Source: Chromobacterium sinusclupearum (GTDB taxonomy: Bacteria; Pseudomonadota; Gammaproteobacteria; Burkholderiales; Chromobacteriaceae). From it: a stretch of DNA of 64,000 bases. The stretch's first letter is position 1. Each line of letters starts with the position of its first letter. The stretch covers positions 24,118-88,117 of the forward strand of contig NZ_PPTF01000098.1 in the NCBI RefSeq assembly GCF_002902845.1, read 5' to 3'. Below the pieces are notes generated by a model that made no database searches, was not told the origin of the DNA, and saw nothing but the letters and a program-made list of their open reading frames with translations. Shown here piece after piece: positions 16,086-24,317 of this stretch. Position numbers and translations under genes: made by a program.

Positions 16086-16117
16086 AAAAGGGAAGCCCCA
16101 GGCGGGCTTCCCTTTTT
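16086..16117 (+). terminator. Terminator between cytochrome c4 and resB
   Basis: Stem AAAAGGGAAGCCC with its complement, loop about 5 bases, followed by TTTTT. It ends just 12 bases before the resB ATG, so resB transcription relies on read-through or on a promoter overlapping the hairpin. Confidence 0.85.
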
Positions 16118-16129
16118 GTGTTCCCGACC

Positions 16130-18151
16130 ATGAATAAAAATCAACGCCGCCATTCCACCGTCCACGCGCTGTATGAGCTGCTCAGTTCGATGCGTTTCGC
16201 CATCGGCCTGTTGACCATCCTGGCCATCGCCTCGGTCATCGGCACCGTGCTGAAACAGAACGAGCCCTATCCGAACTATGCTTTCGAGTTCGGCCAGTTC
16301 TGGTTCCAGGCCTTCGAACGGCTAGGCTTGTTCGACGTCTACCATTCCGGCTGGTTCCTGACCATCCTGGCCTTCCTGGTGCTGTCCACCACGCTGTGCG
16401 TGCTGCGCAACGGCCCGGGCTTCATCAAGCAGATGCGCTCGTTCCGAGAAAAGGCCAGCGACGGCTCGCTGGCCGCCATGGCGCACAGCACCGCTTTTAC
16501 CGCCGAGCAGGCCGATCCGCAGCGGCTGTACGGCTATCTGCAGGCCCAGGGCTTCCGCTGGCGGGAGACCGAGCGCGGCAGCGGCGTGCGGCTGATCGCA
16601 GCCAAGAAGGGCGCGGCCGGCAAACTCGGTTATTTCTTCGCCCACATCGCCTTGATCGTCATCTGCGTCGGCGGGCTGATAGACGGCAACCTGCCGCTGA
16701 AACTGGCGGAAATGGCTGGCCGCATCGTGCCGGAAACCCGCGACATCCCGCAAAGCCAGATTCCCGCCGCCAGCCGGCTGAGCACCGCCAACCTGTCGTT
16801 CCGCGGCAACGTCAACATCGCCGAGGGCAAGAGCGCCGACGTCACCTTCCTGAATTCCGGCAACGGCTATCTGGTGCAGGAGCTGCCCTTCATCGTCACG
16901 CTGAAGAAATTCCATGTCGATTACTACAGCAACGGCATGCCCAAGCTGTTCGCCAGCGACATCGTGGTGACCGACAAGGCCACCGGCAAGCGCACCGAGG
17001 CGACGGTCAAGGTCAACCATCCGCTGATCGTGGACGGCGTGGCCATCTATCAGTCCAGCTTCGGCGACGGCGGCTCGCCGCTGCGCTTCAACGCCTGGAA
17101 CTTGGCCTCCCCGCACGCGGCGCCGGTGCCGCTCGCGGGGGTATCGATGAACAGCCAGCCGCTGCGCGCCAACGGCAAGGACTACACGCTGGAGTTCGGC
17201 GAGCTGCGCGTATTCAATATCGAAAACATCGGCAAGCCGGACGCGGCCGACCCCACCCTGCGGCAACGCATGCAGGACGCGCGCGAAGTGAAGCACGAAA
17301 AGTCGCTGAAAAACTTCGGCCCCTCCGTCAGCTTCAAGCTGCGCGACGCCCAAGGCCAGGCGGTGGAGTACCTGCATTACATGGCGCCGATCGAGCAGGA
17401 CGGCGCGCAATATCTGATGGCCGGCATGCGGCGCACCCCGGCGGAGCCGTTCCAATACCTGCGCCTGCCGCTGGACGACGATATGAAGCTGGATCGCTTC
17501 ATGCGCCTGTACGCCGCGCTGCGCGATCCGGCGCTGTACGACGAAGCGGCGGCCCGCGCCACCCGCAAGGCCCAACAGGGCGGCGTGATCGACGCCAAGC
17601 TGGCCCGCCAGTTCGGCGACAGCGTCAAGGGCGTGCTGCAACGCTTCGCCGACAACGGCTTCGCCGGACTGGAGAAATTCCTGGACGAACGGGTGCCGGC
17701 CGACAAGCGCCAGGCGGTGGCGCAAACCTATATCAAGATCCTGCAAGGCGCGGTGATCGACGTGATGGCGGTGGCCGATGAGAAAGCCGGCGCCAAGCCG
17801 CTGGCCGCCGACACCGCCCACTACCGCTTCCTGCTGGACGGCCTGGTGGCCGCCAGCGGCCTGCATGACTACGGCGCGCCGGTCTTCCTGCAACTGGACG
17901 GTTTCGACCAGGTGCAGTCGTCCGGCCTGCAGCTGACCCGTTCGCCGGGCAAGATCCTGGTGTACTTGGGATCAGTCCTGCTTGTGCTCGGCATCGTGCT
18001 AATGTTCTATGTGCGGGAACTAAGACTGTGGATACGCCTGGATGGCCGCCATCTGCGGGTGGCCATGACGTCGAATCGACACAATCGCGATCTGGATACC
18101 GACTTTCAGCGTCACGTCGACGCCATCCAACACCTGACAAGGGGAGCCTGA
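16130..18151 (+). CDS. resB: Cytochrome c biogenesis protein ResB (System II)
   Basis: 673 residues from the ATG at 16130; the upstream in-frame ATG at 16067 lies inside the terminator region. ResB (Ccs1) forms, with CcsB, the heme lyase that attaches heme to apocytochrome c on the periplasmic side. It has three N-terminal membrane segments (about 20-40, 70-95, 165-185), a large periplasmic domain, and a final membrane segment near 620-640. Family motifs include SSMRFAIGLLTILAIASVIG, GPGF at about 110, and HPLIVDGVAIYQSSFGDGG. The stop overlaps the ccsB start by one base (TGATG). Confidence 0.95.
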   Translation: MNKNQRRHSTVHALYELLSSMRFAIGLLTILAIASVIGTVLKQNEPYPNYAFEFGQFWFQAFERLGLFDVYHSGWFLTILAFLVLSTTLCVLRNGPGFIKQMRSFREKASDGSLAAMAHSTAFTAEQADPQRLYGYLQAQGFRWRETERGSGVRLIAAKKGAAGKLGYFFAHIALIVICVGGLIDGNLPLKLAEMAGRIVPETRDIPQSQIPAASRLSTANLSFRGNVNIAEGKSADVTFLNSGNGYLVQELPFIVTLKKFHVDYYSNGMPKLFASDIVVTDKATGKRTEATVKVNHPLIVDGVAIYQSSFGDGGSPLRFNAWNLASPHAAPVPLAGVSMNSQPLRANGKDYTLEFGELRVFNIENIGKPDAADPTLRQRMQDAREVKHEKSLKNFGPSVSFKLRDAQGQAVEYLHYMAPIEQDGAQYLMAGMRRTPAEPFQYLRLPLDDDMKLDRFMRLYAALRDPALYDEAAARATRKAQQGGVIDAKLARQFGDSVKGVLQRFADNGFAGLEKFLDERVPADKRQAVAQTYIKILQGAVIDVMAVADEKAGAKPLAADTAHYRFLLDGLVAASGLHDYGAPVFLQLDGFDQVQSSGLQLTRSPGKILVYLGSVLLVLGIVLMFYVRELRLWIRLDGRHLRVAMTSNRHNRDLDTDFQRHVDAIQHLTRGA

Positions 18152-19296
18152 TGGAGCTTGTCAATTCCGCTTACGCCCGCGTGCCGCTATGGCAGCGACT
18201 GAACCTGTGGGACTGGGCCTATGCGCTGCTGATCGTGGCTGCCGCCGGCTATGCCTTCAAGCTGTACCACCTCAATATGGACGTATACGAGCAGGGCATC
18301 CTGGCCGGTTCGGCGCTGGGCCTGATCGCGCTGGGCTGGTTCTGGAAGGCCTGGCGCGGGTATTTCCCGCTGGCCGGCGCCTTGGCGCTGGCCGCCATCC
18401 CGCTGTACCAGCATGATCTGGCGCGCGGCCAGCAGGCGTTCTGGCTCAAGTACGCGCTGTCCAGCCAATCCGCCATCATGTGGATGTGCACGCTGTTCTT
18501 CCTCGCCACCGGCGTCTACTGGGTGGCGCTGCTGCGCCGTTCGGACTCGCTGGCGCGCATGGGCAGCGGGCTGACCTGGTCCGCCGCGGTAATGGGGCTG
18601 GCCGGACTGTTCGTGCGCTGGTATGAAAGCTATCTGATCGCACCGGACGTCGGCCACATCCCGGTGTCCAATCTGTACGAAGTCTTCGTGCTGTTCACGC
18701 TGATCACCGCGCTGATGTACCTGTACTACGAGGCCAAGTTCGCCGCGCGCCAAGCCGGCGCGCTGGTGCTGCTGGTCATCAGCGCCGCGGTACTCTTCAT
18801 CCTGTGGTACACCTTCGACCGCAAGGCGCATGAGATCCAGCCTCTGATCCCGGCGCTGCAATCGTGGTGGATGAAGATACACGTGCCGGCCAACTTCGTC
18901 GGCTACGGCGCCTTCTCGCTGGCGGCGATGCTGGGCGTCGGCGAGCTGATGGCGCAGAAGGGCTGGCTGAAAGACCGCCTGCCCAGCGCCGAGGTGCTGG
19001 ACGAAATGATGTACAAGGCCATCTCGGTGGGCTTCCTGTTCTTCACCATCGCCACCATCCTGGGCGCGATGTGGGCGGCGGACGCCTGGGGCGGCTACTG
19101 GAGCTGGGACCCGAAGGAAACCTGGGCGCTGATCGTCTGGCTGAACTACGCCGCCTGGCTGCACATCCGCTTGGTCAAAGGCTGGCGCGGCGCGCCGCTG
19201 GCCTGGTGGGCGGTGATCGGCCTGGCCGTCACCTCCTTCGCCTTCCTCGGCGTCAATATGTTCCTGTCCGGCCTGCACTCCTACGGCGGCTTGTAA
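18151..19296 (+). CDS. ccsB: Cytochrome c biogenesis protein CcsB/CcsA (System II)
   Basis: 381 residues from the ATG that overlaps the resB stop; a longer in-frame extension runs back into resB and is not homologous. It is a polytopic membrane protein with about eight helices. The heme-handling WWD signature is seen as WGGYWSWDPKETWAL near residue 315, flanked by conserved His residues (one in WLHIRL, one near the C-terminus in SGLHSYG). With ResB it makes the System II heme export and ligation machine that serves the cytochromes c in this window. Confidence 0.95.
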   Translation: MELVNSAYARVPLWQRLNLWDWAYALLIVAAAGYAFKLYHLNMDVYEQGILAGSALGLIALGWFWKAWRGYFPLAGALALAAIPLYQHDLARGQQAFWLKYALSSQSAIMWMCTLFFLATGVYWVALLRRSDSLARMGSGLTWSAAVMGLAGLFVRWYESYLIAPDVGHIPVSNLYEVFVLFTLITALMYLYYEAKFAARQAGALVLLVISAAVLFILWYTFDRKAHEIQPLIPALQSWWMKIHVPANFVGYGAFSLAAMLGVGELMAQKGWLKDRLPSAEVLDEMMYKAISVGFLFFTIATILGAMWAADAWGGYWSWDPKETWALIVWLNYAAWLHIRLVKGWRGAPLAWWAVIGLAVTSFAFLGVNMFLSGLHSYGGL

Positions 19297-19315
19297 TCTT
19301 TCCCGGTTATCATGC

Positions 19316-19341
19316 ACGCCCCGCCGCAAACGGGGCGTTTT
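19316..19341 (+). terminator. Terminator after ccsB
   Basis: Stem ACGCCCCG/CGGGGCGT with a CCGCAAA loop followed by TTTT-rich sequence, 20 bases after the ccsB stop. Confidence 0.85.
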
Positions 19342-19430
19342 GCATTTCTCCCGCCCGGAACGATGGCATTTGGTATCCTTGTAACGCTTTTATCGATTTT
19401 TTATCCCTTTAAGGAACGTTCTACACCATC

Positions 19431-21014
19431 ATGGACTTATCGTGGCTGTCCGACCCCGCCGCCTGGCTGGGCCTCTTGACGCTGATCATCCTCGAGATCG
19501 TACTCGGCATCGACAACCTGATTTTCGTGGCCATCCTGGCCGAGAAACTGCCGCCGGAACAACGCGACCGCGCCCGCATCACCGGCTTGTCGCTGGCGCT
19601 GATCATGCGGCTGGTCCTCCTGGCCAGCATCTCCTGGCTGGTGACCCTGACAACGCCGCTGTTCTCAGTCTGGGGCCAATCATTCGCCGGCCGCGACCTG
19701 ATCATGCTGGGCGGCGGCGCCTTCCTGCTGTTCAAGGCCACCACCGAGCTGCATGAGCGGCTGGAAGGCGTGGAACACGCCAAGGGCGCCACGCAACGCG
19801 CTTATGCCGCCTTCGGCACCGTGGTGGCGCAGATCCTGGTGCTGGACGCCGTGTTCTCCATCGACTCCGTCATCACCGCCATCGGCATGTCCGAACATCT
19901 GCCGGTGATGATGCTGGCCGTCATCGTGGCGATGATCCTGATGATCGCCGCCAGCAAGCCCTTGACCGCCTTCGTCAACGCCCACCCCACCGTGGTGATG
20001 CTGTGCTTGGGCTTCCTGCTGATGATCGGCTTCAGCCTGATCGCGGAAGGCTTCGGTTTCCACATTCCCAAGGGCTATCTGTACGCCGCCATCGGCTTCT
20101 CGGTGCTGATCGAGGCCTTCAACCAGGTGTCGCAGGCCAACCGCATCCGCTACCTGAACCGCACGCAAAGCTTCCGCGAACGCACCGCCGATGCCGTGCT
20201 GAGCCTGATGGGCAGCCGTCTGTCCGACGGCGCGGCGCCCGAGGCCAAGCCCGAAGCCGGCCCGCAGCCGGTGGAAGACACCGCCTTCGGCCACAACGAA
20301 CGCGCGATGATACACAGCGTGCTGACCCTGGCCGAGCGGCCGATCCGCGTCATCGCCACCCCGCGCGCCGACATCCACCGCCTGGACCTGAGCCAGCCGG
20401 AAGCGGCCCAGCGCAAGGCCTTGCGCGACAGCCCGCACTCCCGCATGGTGGTGATCCGCGACGGCAGCATAGACGAGCCGCTGGGCATCGTCGCCCGCAA
20501 GGACTTGCTGGCGCAGCTGCTGGATGGCCGTCCGCTGGACATCGACGCCGCGCTGCGCCAGCCGCTGGTGCTGCCGGAGACCGTCACCGTGCTGAAAGCG
20601 CTGGAAAGCTTCCGCCAGCACGCCGCCGACATGGCCTTCGTCGTCGACGAATTCGGCAGCCTGGAGGGCATCGTCACCCAGAAAGACCTGATGGAAGCCA
20701 TCGCCGGCGAATTCCCGGAAGAGCACGAGCGCCATGAATTGCCGGCCATCGTCGCCCATCCGGACGGCAGCTACAACGTGGAAGGCAGCCTGGAGCTGGT
20801 GACGCTGGAACAGTACCTGACGCTGGGCGATTTCGAGGATGAAGACTTCCACACCGTGGCCGGTTTGCTGATGGACTGCCTGGAACGCATCCCGCGCGAG
20901 GGCGATGAAGTGGTCGTGGGCGACTGGAAGCTGCGCGTCACCGCGCAGAAGGGCAACCGCACTGAGCGCGTGCTGATCAGCCCGCTGACCAACCATGGCG
21001 GCGACGAGCAGTAA
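19431..21014 (+). CDS. TerC family membrane protein with CBS and CorC/HlyC domains (YoaE/YegH type)
   Basis: 527 residues. The N-terminal half (about 1-240) is a TerC-type integral membrane domain with LEIVLGIDNLIFVAIL and LDAVFSIDSVITAIG, whose acidic residues inside helices are thought to bind metal ions. A CBS pair follows (about 300-430), then a C-terminal CorC/HlyC transporter-associated domain (about 440-525). Related proteins are linked to metal efflux for exported metalloenzymes and to CNNM-like transport. The specific ion here is not known. The GIY-YIG gene starts inside its 3' end. Confidence 0.92.
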   Translation: MDLSWLSDPAAWLGLLTLIILEIVLGIDNLIFVAILAEKLPPEQRDRARITGLSLALIMRLVLLASISWLVTLTTPLFSVWGQSFAGRDLIMLGGGAFLLFKATTELHERLEGVEHAKGATQRAYAAFGTVVAQILVLDAVFSIDSVITAIGMSEHLPVMMLAVIVAMILMIAASKPLTAFVNAHPTVVMLCLGFLLMIGFSLIAEGFGFHIPKGYLYAAIGFSVLIEAFNQVSQANRIRYLNRTQSFRERTADAVLSLMGSRLSDGAAPEAKPEAGPQPVEDTAFGHNERAMIHSVLTLAERPIRVIATPRADIHRLDLSQPEAAQRKALRDSPHSRMVVIRDGSIDEPLGIVARKDLLAQLLDGRPLDIDAALRQPLVLPETVTVLKALESFRQHAADMAFVVDEFGSLEGIVTQKDLMEAIAGEFPEEHERHELPAIVAHPDGSYNVEGSLELVTLEQYLTLGDFEDEDFHTVAGLLMDCLERIPREGDEVVVGDWKLRVTAQKGNRTERVLISPLTNHGGDEQ

Positions 21015-21303
21015 GCCCGACAGCCAGGGCCCGCAGCGGCCCTGGTTCCTCTATGTGCTGCGCTGCGAGAGCGGCGCCTTGTACACCGGCATCAGCACCG
21101 ATGTGGCGCGCCGCTACGCGCAACACGCCGCCGGCAAAGGCGCGCGCTACACCCGCCTCAATCCGCCGGTCTCCATCGAAATGGTGGTGGAGTACCCGGA
21201 CCGTTCGGCCGCGCTGCAGGCCGAACACGCCTTCAAATGCCTCTCCAGCGCTGCCAAACGGGATTTCCTGGGCCGACATGGCCATGCCAAACAGGCAAGC
21301 TGA
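20995..21303 (+). CDS. GIY-YIG nuclease family protein (YhbQ/UPF0213)
   Basis: 102 residues. The GIY-YIG core is seen as WFLYVLRCESGALYTGIS, followed by the catalytic Arg in DVARRYAQH and, near residue 73, the Glu in QAEHAFKCL. Length and layout match the single-domain UPF0213 group, which includes E. coli YhbQ. Its biological role is unsettled, though DNA cleavage activity has been described for the group. The start lies 20 bases inside the TerC gene; a slightly later start cannot be excluded. Confidence 0.85.
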   Translation: MAATSSKPDSQGPQRPWFLYVLRCESGALYTGISTDVARRYAQHAAGKGARYTRLNPPVSIEMVVEYPDRSAALQAEHAFKCLSSAAKRDFLGRHGHAKQAS

Positions 21304-21406
21304 TCCTGCCCGCGCCGCAATTATGAACAGTCGTAAAACAGCGGCTGTTTACATATATGTACATATGTCTTGCACCAGCCCGACTCCCTGCCTTGGCATA
21401 GGCTGA

Positions 21407-21429
21407 GTTCAGGTAATCCTTACCTGAAC
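21407..21429 (+). promoter_or_regulatory. 5'-leader hairpin of the small periplasmic protein
   Basis: Perfect 10-bp inverted repeat GTTCAGGTAA/TTACCTGAAC with a 3-base loop, ending 17 bases before the ATG and just before the GGGAG ribosome-binding site. It may protect the mRNA end or tune translation. Confidence 0.55.
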
Positions 21430-21446
21430 CCATTCGGGAGAACATC

Positions 21447-21788
21447 ATGAAAAAGCTCGCTCGCAACATCCTGTCCGCCACCCTGCTCTGCGGCCTCGCC
21501 TGCGCCGGCGCGGCCCAAGCCAACGAAACCCAATGGCAGAAAGACCACCCGCGCCGCGTCGAGGTCAACAAGCGCCTGGCCAATCAAAACAAGCGCATCG
21601 ACCGGGAAGAGAAAAACGGCCAGATCAGCCAGGCCGAAGCGCACAAGCTGCACCGGGAGGACCAGAACATCCGCCAGCAGGAACGCGACATGGCCAAGCT
21701 CGATCACGGCCACATCACCAAGCAAGAACAGAATGTGCTGAACCAGGAGGAAAACGGGGTCAGCCAGCAGATCAAGAACGGCAACTAG
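21447..21788 (+). CDS. Small exported hydrophilic protein of unknown function
   Basis: 113 residues. A clear Sec signal peptide (KKLARNILSATLLCGLACAG, cleavage after AAQA) is followed by a strongly charged, Lys/Gln/Asn/Glu-rich mature part. The mature part contains the imperfect helical repeats VNKRLANQNKRIDREEKNGQ, AEAHKLHREDQNIRQQERDM and KQEQNVLNQEENGVSQQI. It looks like a helical, periplasmic, possibly coiled-coil protein. Similar short proteins are widespread in betaproteobacteria without known function. The start is supported by GGGAG 8 bases upstream. The gene is monocistronic and has a GC-rich hairpin downstream (21808-21832) without a clear T tract. Confidence 0.8.
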   Translation: MKKLARNILSATLLCGLACAGAAQANETQWQKDHPRRVEVNKRLANQNKRIDREEKNGQISQAEAHKLHREDQNIRQQERDMAKLDHGHITKQEQNVLNQEENGVSQQIKNGN

Positions 21789-21899
21789 TGGTCTGAACGC
21801 CTTGCGCCGCCGGCAAAACGGCTTTGCCGGCGCGCGCCTAGCCGCCGCTCTAGCGTTCTGCCATCTGCGGCACAATCCCCGCCGATTTAGCAAATCAGG

Positions 21900-21926
21900 C
21901 TAGGAGCTGTTGACGTTTGCTGATCC
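21900..21926. repeat. Remnant of one end of the CTAG-bounded MITE family
   Basis: CTAGGAGCTGTTGACGTTTG matches the terminal repeat of the elements at 313-584 and 47581-47770 with one change, then diverges (CTGATCC in place of GTGAG). No matching opposite end was found nearby, so this is a solo or decayed terminus. The surrounding 21789-22023 has no gene. Confidence 0.6.
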
Positions 21927-22023
21927 AGGGGGTTTGGCCGAGATGTCGCGCGCGGCCTACCTGTCTGTGGAAAAAAAGCAAATTTCGGCCAGCCTGTGCA
22001 TAAGTCACTCGCAAGCTGCGTGC

Positions 22024-22860
22024 TCAACGCCTCTCAAACAGCGCCTCCGCCTCGGCAAAGCCGTAATGGTGTTCCGCCATAGCCGTCCAGACACCTGCTC
22101 TCGCCTCGTCCGCCATCCGCCGCACCAAGCCCATCACCGCGAGCATCGGCCCTGCGCCCAGGCTGACTCGGGCGACGCCGACATCGAACCAGTCAGACGC
22201 GCCGGCCACGCCAGGCAAGGCCATCAGGTTCAGCGGGCCGTTCAAACTGGCGGCCAGGCGCCTGGCCTCGCCGGGATCGGCCAGGCCGGGCACGAACACC
22301 ATGTCCGCGCCGGCCGCCAGGTAAGCATTGCCGCGCGCCAGCGTTTCGGCGAAGCGCCGCTCGGCACTCAGCCCCAAGTCCAACAAATAGGCATCGACGC
22401 GGGCATTGATCCATAGCGGCGCGTTCAACGCGTCGGCCATCTGTCTGGCGGCGGCCAGGCGGGCGCATTGCGACTCGATAGAGAACAAGGGCTGCGCCAA
22501 AGCGCCATGGCCGTTGTCCTCCAGATTGACGCCAACCGCGCCGGCCTCCATCGCCCCCCGCACAGTCACGGCGACATCCTGCGGGGATAGGCCATAGCCT
22601 GCCTCGATGTCGGCGCTGACGGGGACATCCACGCCGCGGACGATGGCTGCGATCTCGCTTAGCATCGCCTCGCGTCCTATGCGCTGAGCATCGCGCCAAC
22701 CTCGGGCGTAGGCGATGCCGCCGCTGGTGGTGGCAAGGGCGGGATGGCCGGCGGCTTCGAACAACCGGGCGCTGGCGGCATCCCAGGCATTGGGCAGCAG
22801 CAGCTTGCCTTGAATGTTGAGTTGGCGGAAATGCTGGAACTGGGTCTGCGGCGCGATCAT
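22024..22860 (-). CDS. Isocitrate lyase / PEP mutase family enzyme
   Basis: 278 residues from the ATG at 22860, which has AGGAG at a good distance; the first Met of the open frame (22890) lacks a site. The TIM-barrel PEP mutase-like fold is shown by LLPNAWDAASARLFEAAGHPALATTSGGIA at the start (DAASAR region), the metal-binding acidic pair in PVSADIEAGYG, VNLEDNG, and INARVDAYL. Members of this group cleave or form C-C or C-P bonds on 2-oxo acids (oxaloacetate decarboxylase, 2-methylisocitrate lyase-like). The catalytic-loop Cys of lyases is not obvious, so the reaction is open. It is divergent from the Ada-like gene. Confidence 0.88.
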   Translation of the reverse strand: MIAPQTQFQHFRQLNIQGKLLLPNAWDAASARLFEAAGHPALATTSGGIAYARGWRDAQRIGREAMLSEIAAIVRGVDVPVSADIEAGYGLSPQDVAVTVRGAMEAGAVGVNLEDNGHGALAQPLFSIESQCARLAAARQMADALNAPLWINARVDAYLLDLGLSAERRFAETLARGNAYLAAGADMVFVPGLADPGEARRLAASLNGPLNLMALPGVAGASDWFDVGVARVSLGAGPMLAVMGLVRRMADEARAGVWTAMAEHHYGFAEAEALFERR

Positions 22861-23000
22861 GACGACTCCTATTGTGGGAAACGCCGTCATCGTCTCTCAA
22901 GCATCGCCCGCCTGCTGGCGGATTCCGGACGTGGACAGCGCCCGCTATTCGGGTCCGAAAACCGCTGGCTGCGACGGGGAATTGGCGCGATCATCAGGCG

Positions 23001-24317
23001 ATGGAATTCGATCCCGATACTTGCTATCGCGCGCTGGCCAGCCGCGATGTCCGCTTCGACGGCCGCTTCTTCATCGGCGTGCGCACCACCGGCATCTACT
23101 GCCGGCCGATCTGCCCTGCTCGCACCGCGCGCCGCGAAAACGTGGACTTCTATCCGACAGCCGCCGCCGCGCAGGAGGCGGGCTTCCGTCCCTGCCTGCG
23201 CTGCCGGCCGGAAGCCGCGCCGGACTCCGGCGCTTGGCGCGGCGTCTCCAACAGCGGCCACTCCCATACCGTGGCGCGCGCGTTGGCGCTGATCGAGCAA
23301 GGCGCCCTGGACGAAGCCGGTCTGTCCCTGCTGACGGATAAGCTGGGCGTGGGCGAGCGGCAATTGCGCCGGCTATTCGCGCAATATGTGGGCGCTTCGC
23401 CGCAAGCCGTGGCGCAAACGCGCCGGATACTGCTGGCCAAGCAACTGATCCATGAGACCCGCATGCCGCTGACCGACATCGCTTTTGCCGCCGGCTTCGG
23501 CAGCGTGCGTCGCTTCAACGAAGTGTTCCAGCAGCTGTATCGCCGTCCTCCTGGCGCGTTGCGCCGCGACATCGACGCCGCGGCAGCGGCGTCAGACCAT
23601 ATCAGCCTACTGCTGCGCTATCGTCCGCCCTACCACTGGCAAGCCATGCTGGATTACCTGCGGCGACAAGCCGTTCCCGGGTTGGAGATCGTGCGGGAAG
23701 AATCCTATGTCCGCGCCATCGCCCAGGATGGCGAATGCGGGGTGCTGACGGTAAGCCACGAGCCGCGCCAGCACGCCCTGCGTGTCGGCCTGCACCTTCC
23801 CCGTCTGCGCGCCTTGCCGCAGCTGCTGGCGCGCGTCAGGGCCATGTTCGACCTTGCGGCGGATATGGAACCGATAGAGCGTCAACTGGCGCAAGACCCC
23901 TTGTTGGCGAAGCTGGTCCCGCGGCAAACCGGCTTGCGGCTGCCCGGCGTCTGGGATGGCGAGGAAATCCGCTTCCGCCAGCTTTCGATCCCGGACAGGC
24001 TGGAGTGGCTGGAAACGCGCGGCCAGCCGCTGTCCCATCCCGCCTTTCCCGCCTTGCGCTTCGCGCTGCCGGAATCGGCCGAGCCGCCGCCGCCCGACGG
24101 GCCAGACCGGCTGCCGCCCGTGCCGGACTGGCAAGCCGCCCTGCTCGCACGGGAAGGCAAAACCGCGGATTTGTCGCCCGCCAGAATGGAAAACTGGCGG
24201 CCGTGGCGCGCCTATGCCGCGCACCACTTGCTTATGGCTGGCAACAGGGATGACGCATGCGGAACCGCCGCCCCCGCTCACGCGCCCCTGGAATACGCCT
24301 TGCGCGCGCTTTCTTGA
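23001..24317 (+). CDS. Ada-type methylphosphotriester sensor/AraC regulator with a degenerate AlkA-like domain
   Basis: 438 residues from ATG 23001. The N-terminal Ada zinc domain (about 1-75) has all four Cys: YCRPICPAR and PCLRC; the first is the expected methyl acceptor. An AraC DNA-binding domain follows (about 90-185, with FAAGFGSVRRFNEVFQQ). The next 120 residues match the N-terminal subdomain of AlkA up to LRLPGVWDG. The helix-hairpin-helix glycosylase core that should follow (GxGxWTA and the catalytic Asp) is not visible. About 75 Pro-rich residues take its place, and then the usual tail ENWRPWRAYAAHH resumes. It may sense alkylation without excising bases. Its 3' end overlaps the convergent MFS gene by 40 bases. 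Confidence 0.8.
   Translation: MEFDPDTCYRALASRDVRFDGRFFIGVRTTGIYCRPICPARTARRENVDFYPTAAAAQEAGFRPCLRCRPEAAPDSGAWRGVSNSGHSHTVARALALIEQGALDEAGLSLLTDKLGVGERQLRRLFAQYVGASPQAVAQTRRILLAKQLIHETRMPLTDIAFAAGFGSVRRFNEVFQQLYRRPPGALRRDIDAAAAASDHISLLLRYRPPYHWQAMLDYLRRQAVPGLEIVREESYVRAIAQDGECGVLTVSHEPRQHALRVGLHLPRLRALPQLLARVRAMFDLAADMEPIERQLAQDPLLAKLVPRQTGLRLPGVWDGEEIRFRQLSIPDRLEWLETRGQPLSHPAFPALRFALPESAEPPPPDGPDRLPPVPDWQAALLAREGKTADLSPARMENWRPWRAYAAHHLLMAGNRDDACGTAAPAHAPLEYALRALS

Noticed and set aside
16322..17893. A 523-codon minus-strand open frame within resB
   Set aside because: Shadow of the high-GC resB gene; no start site or motif, while ResB is clearly recognisable on plus.
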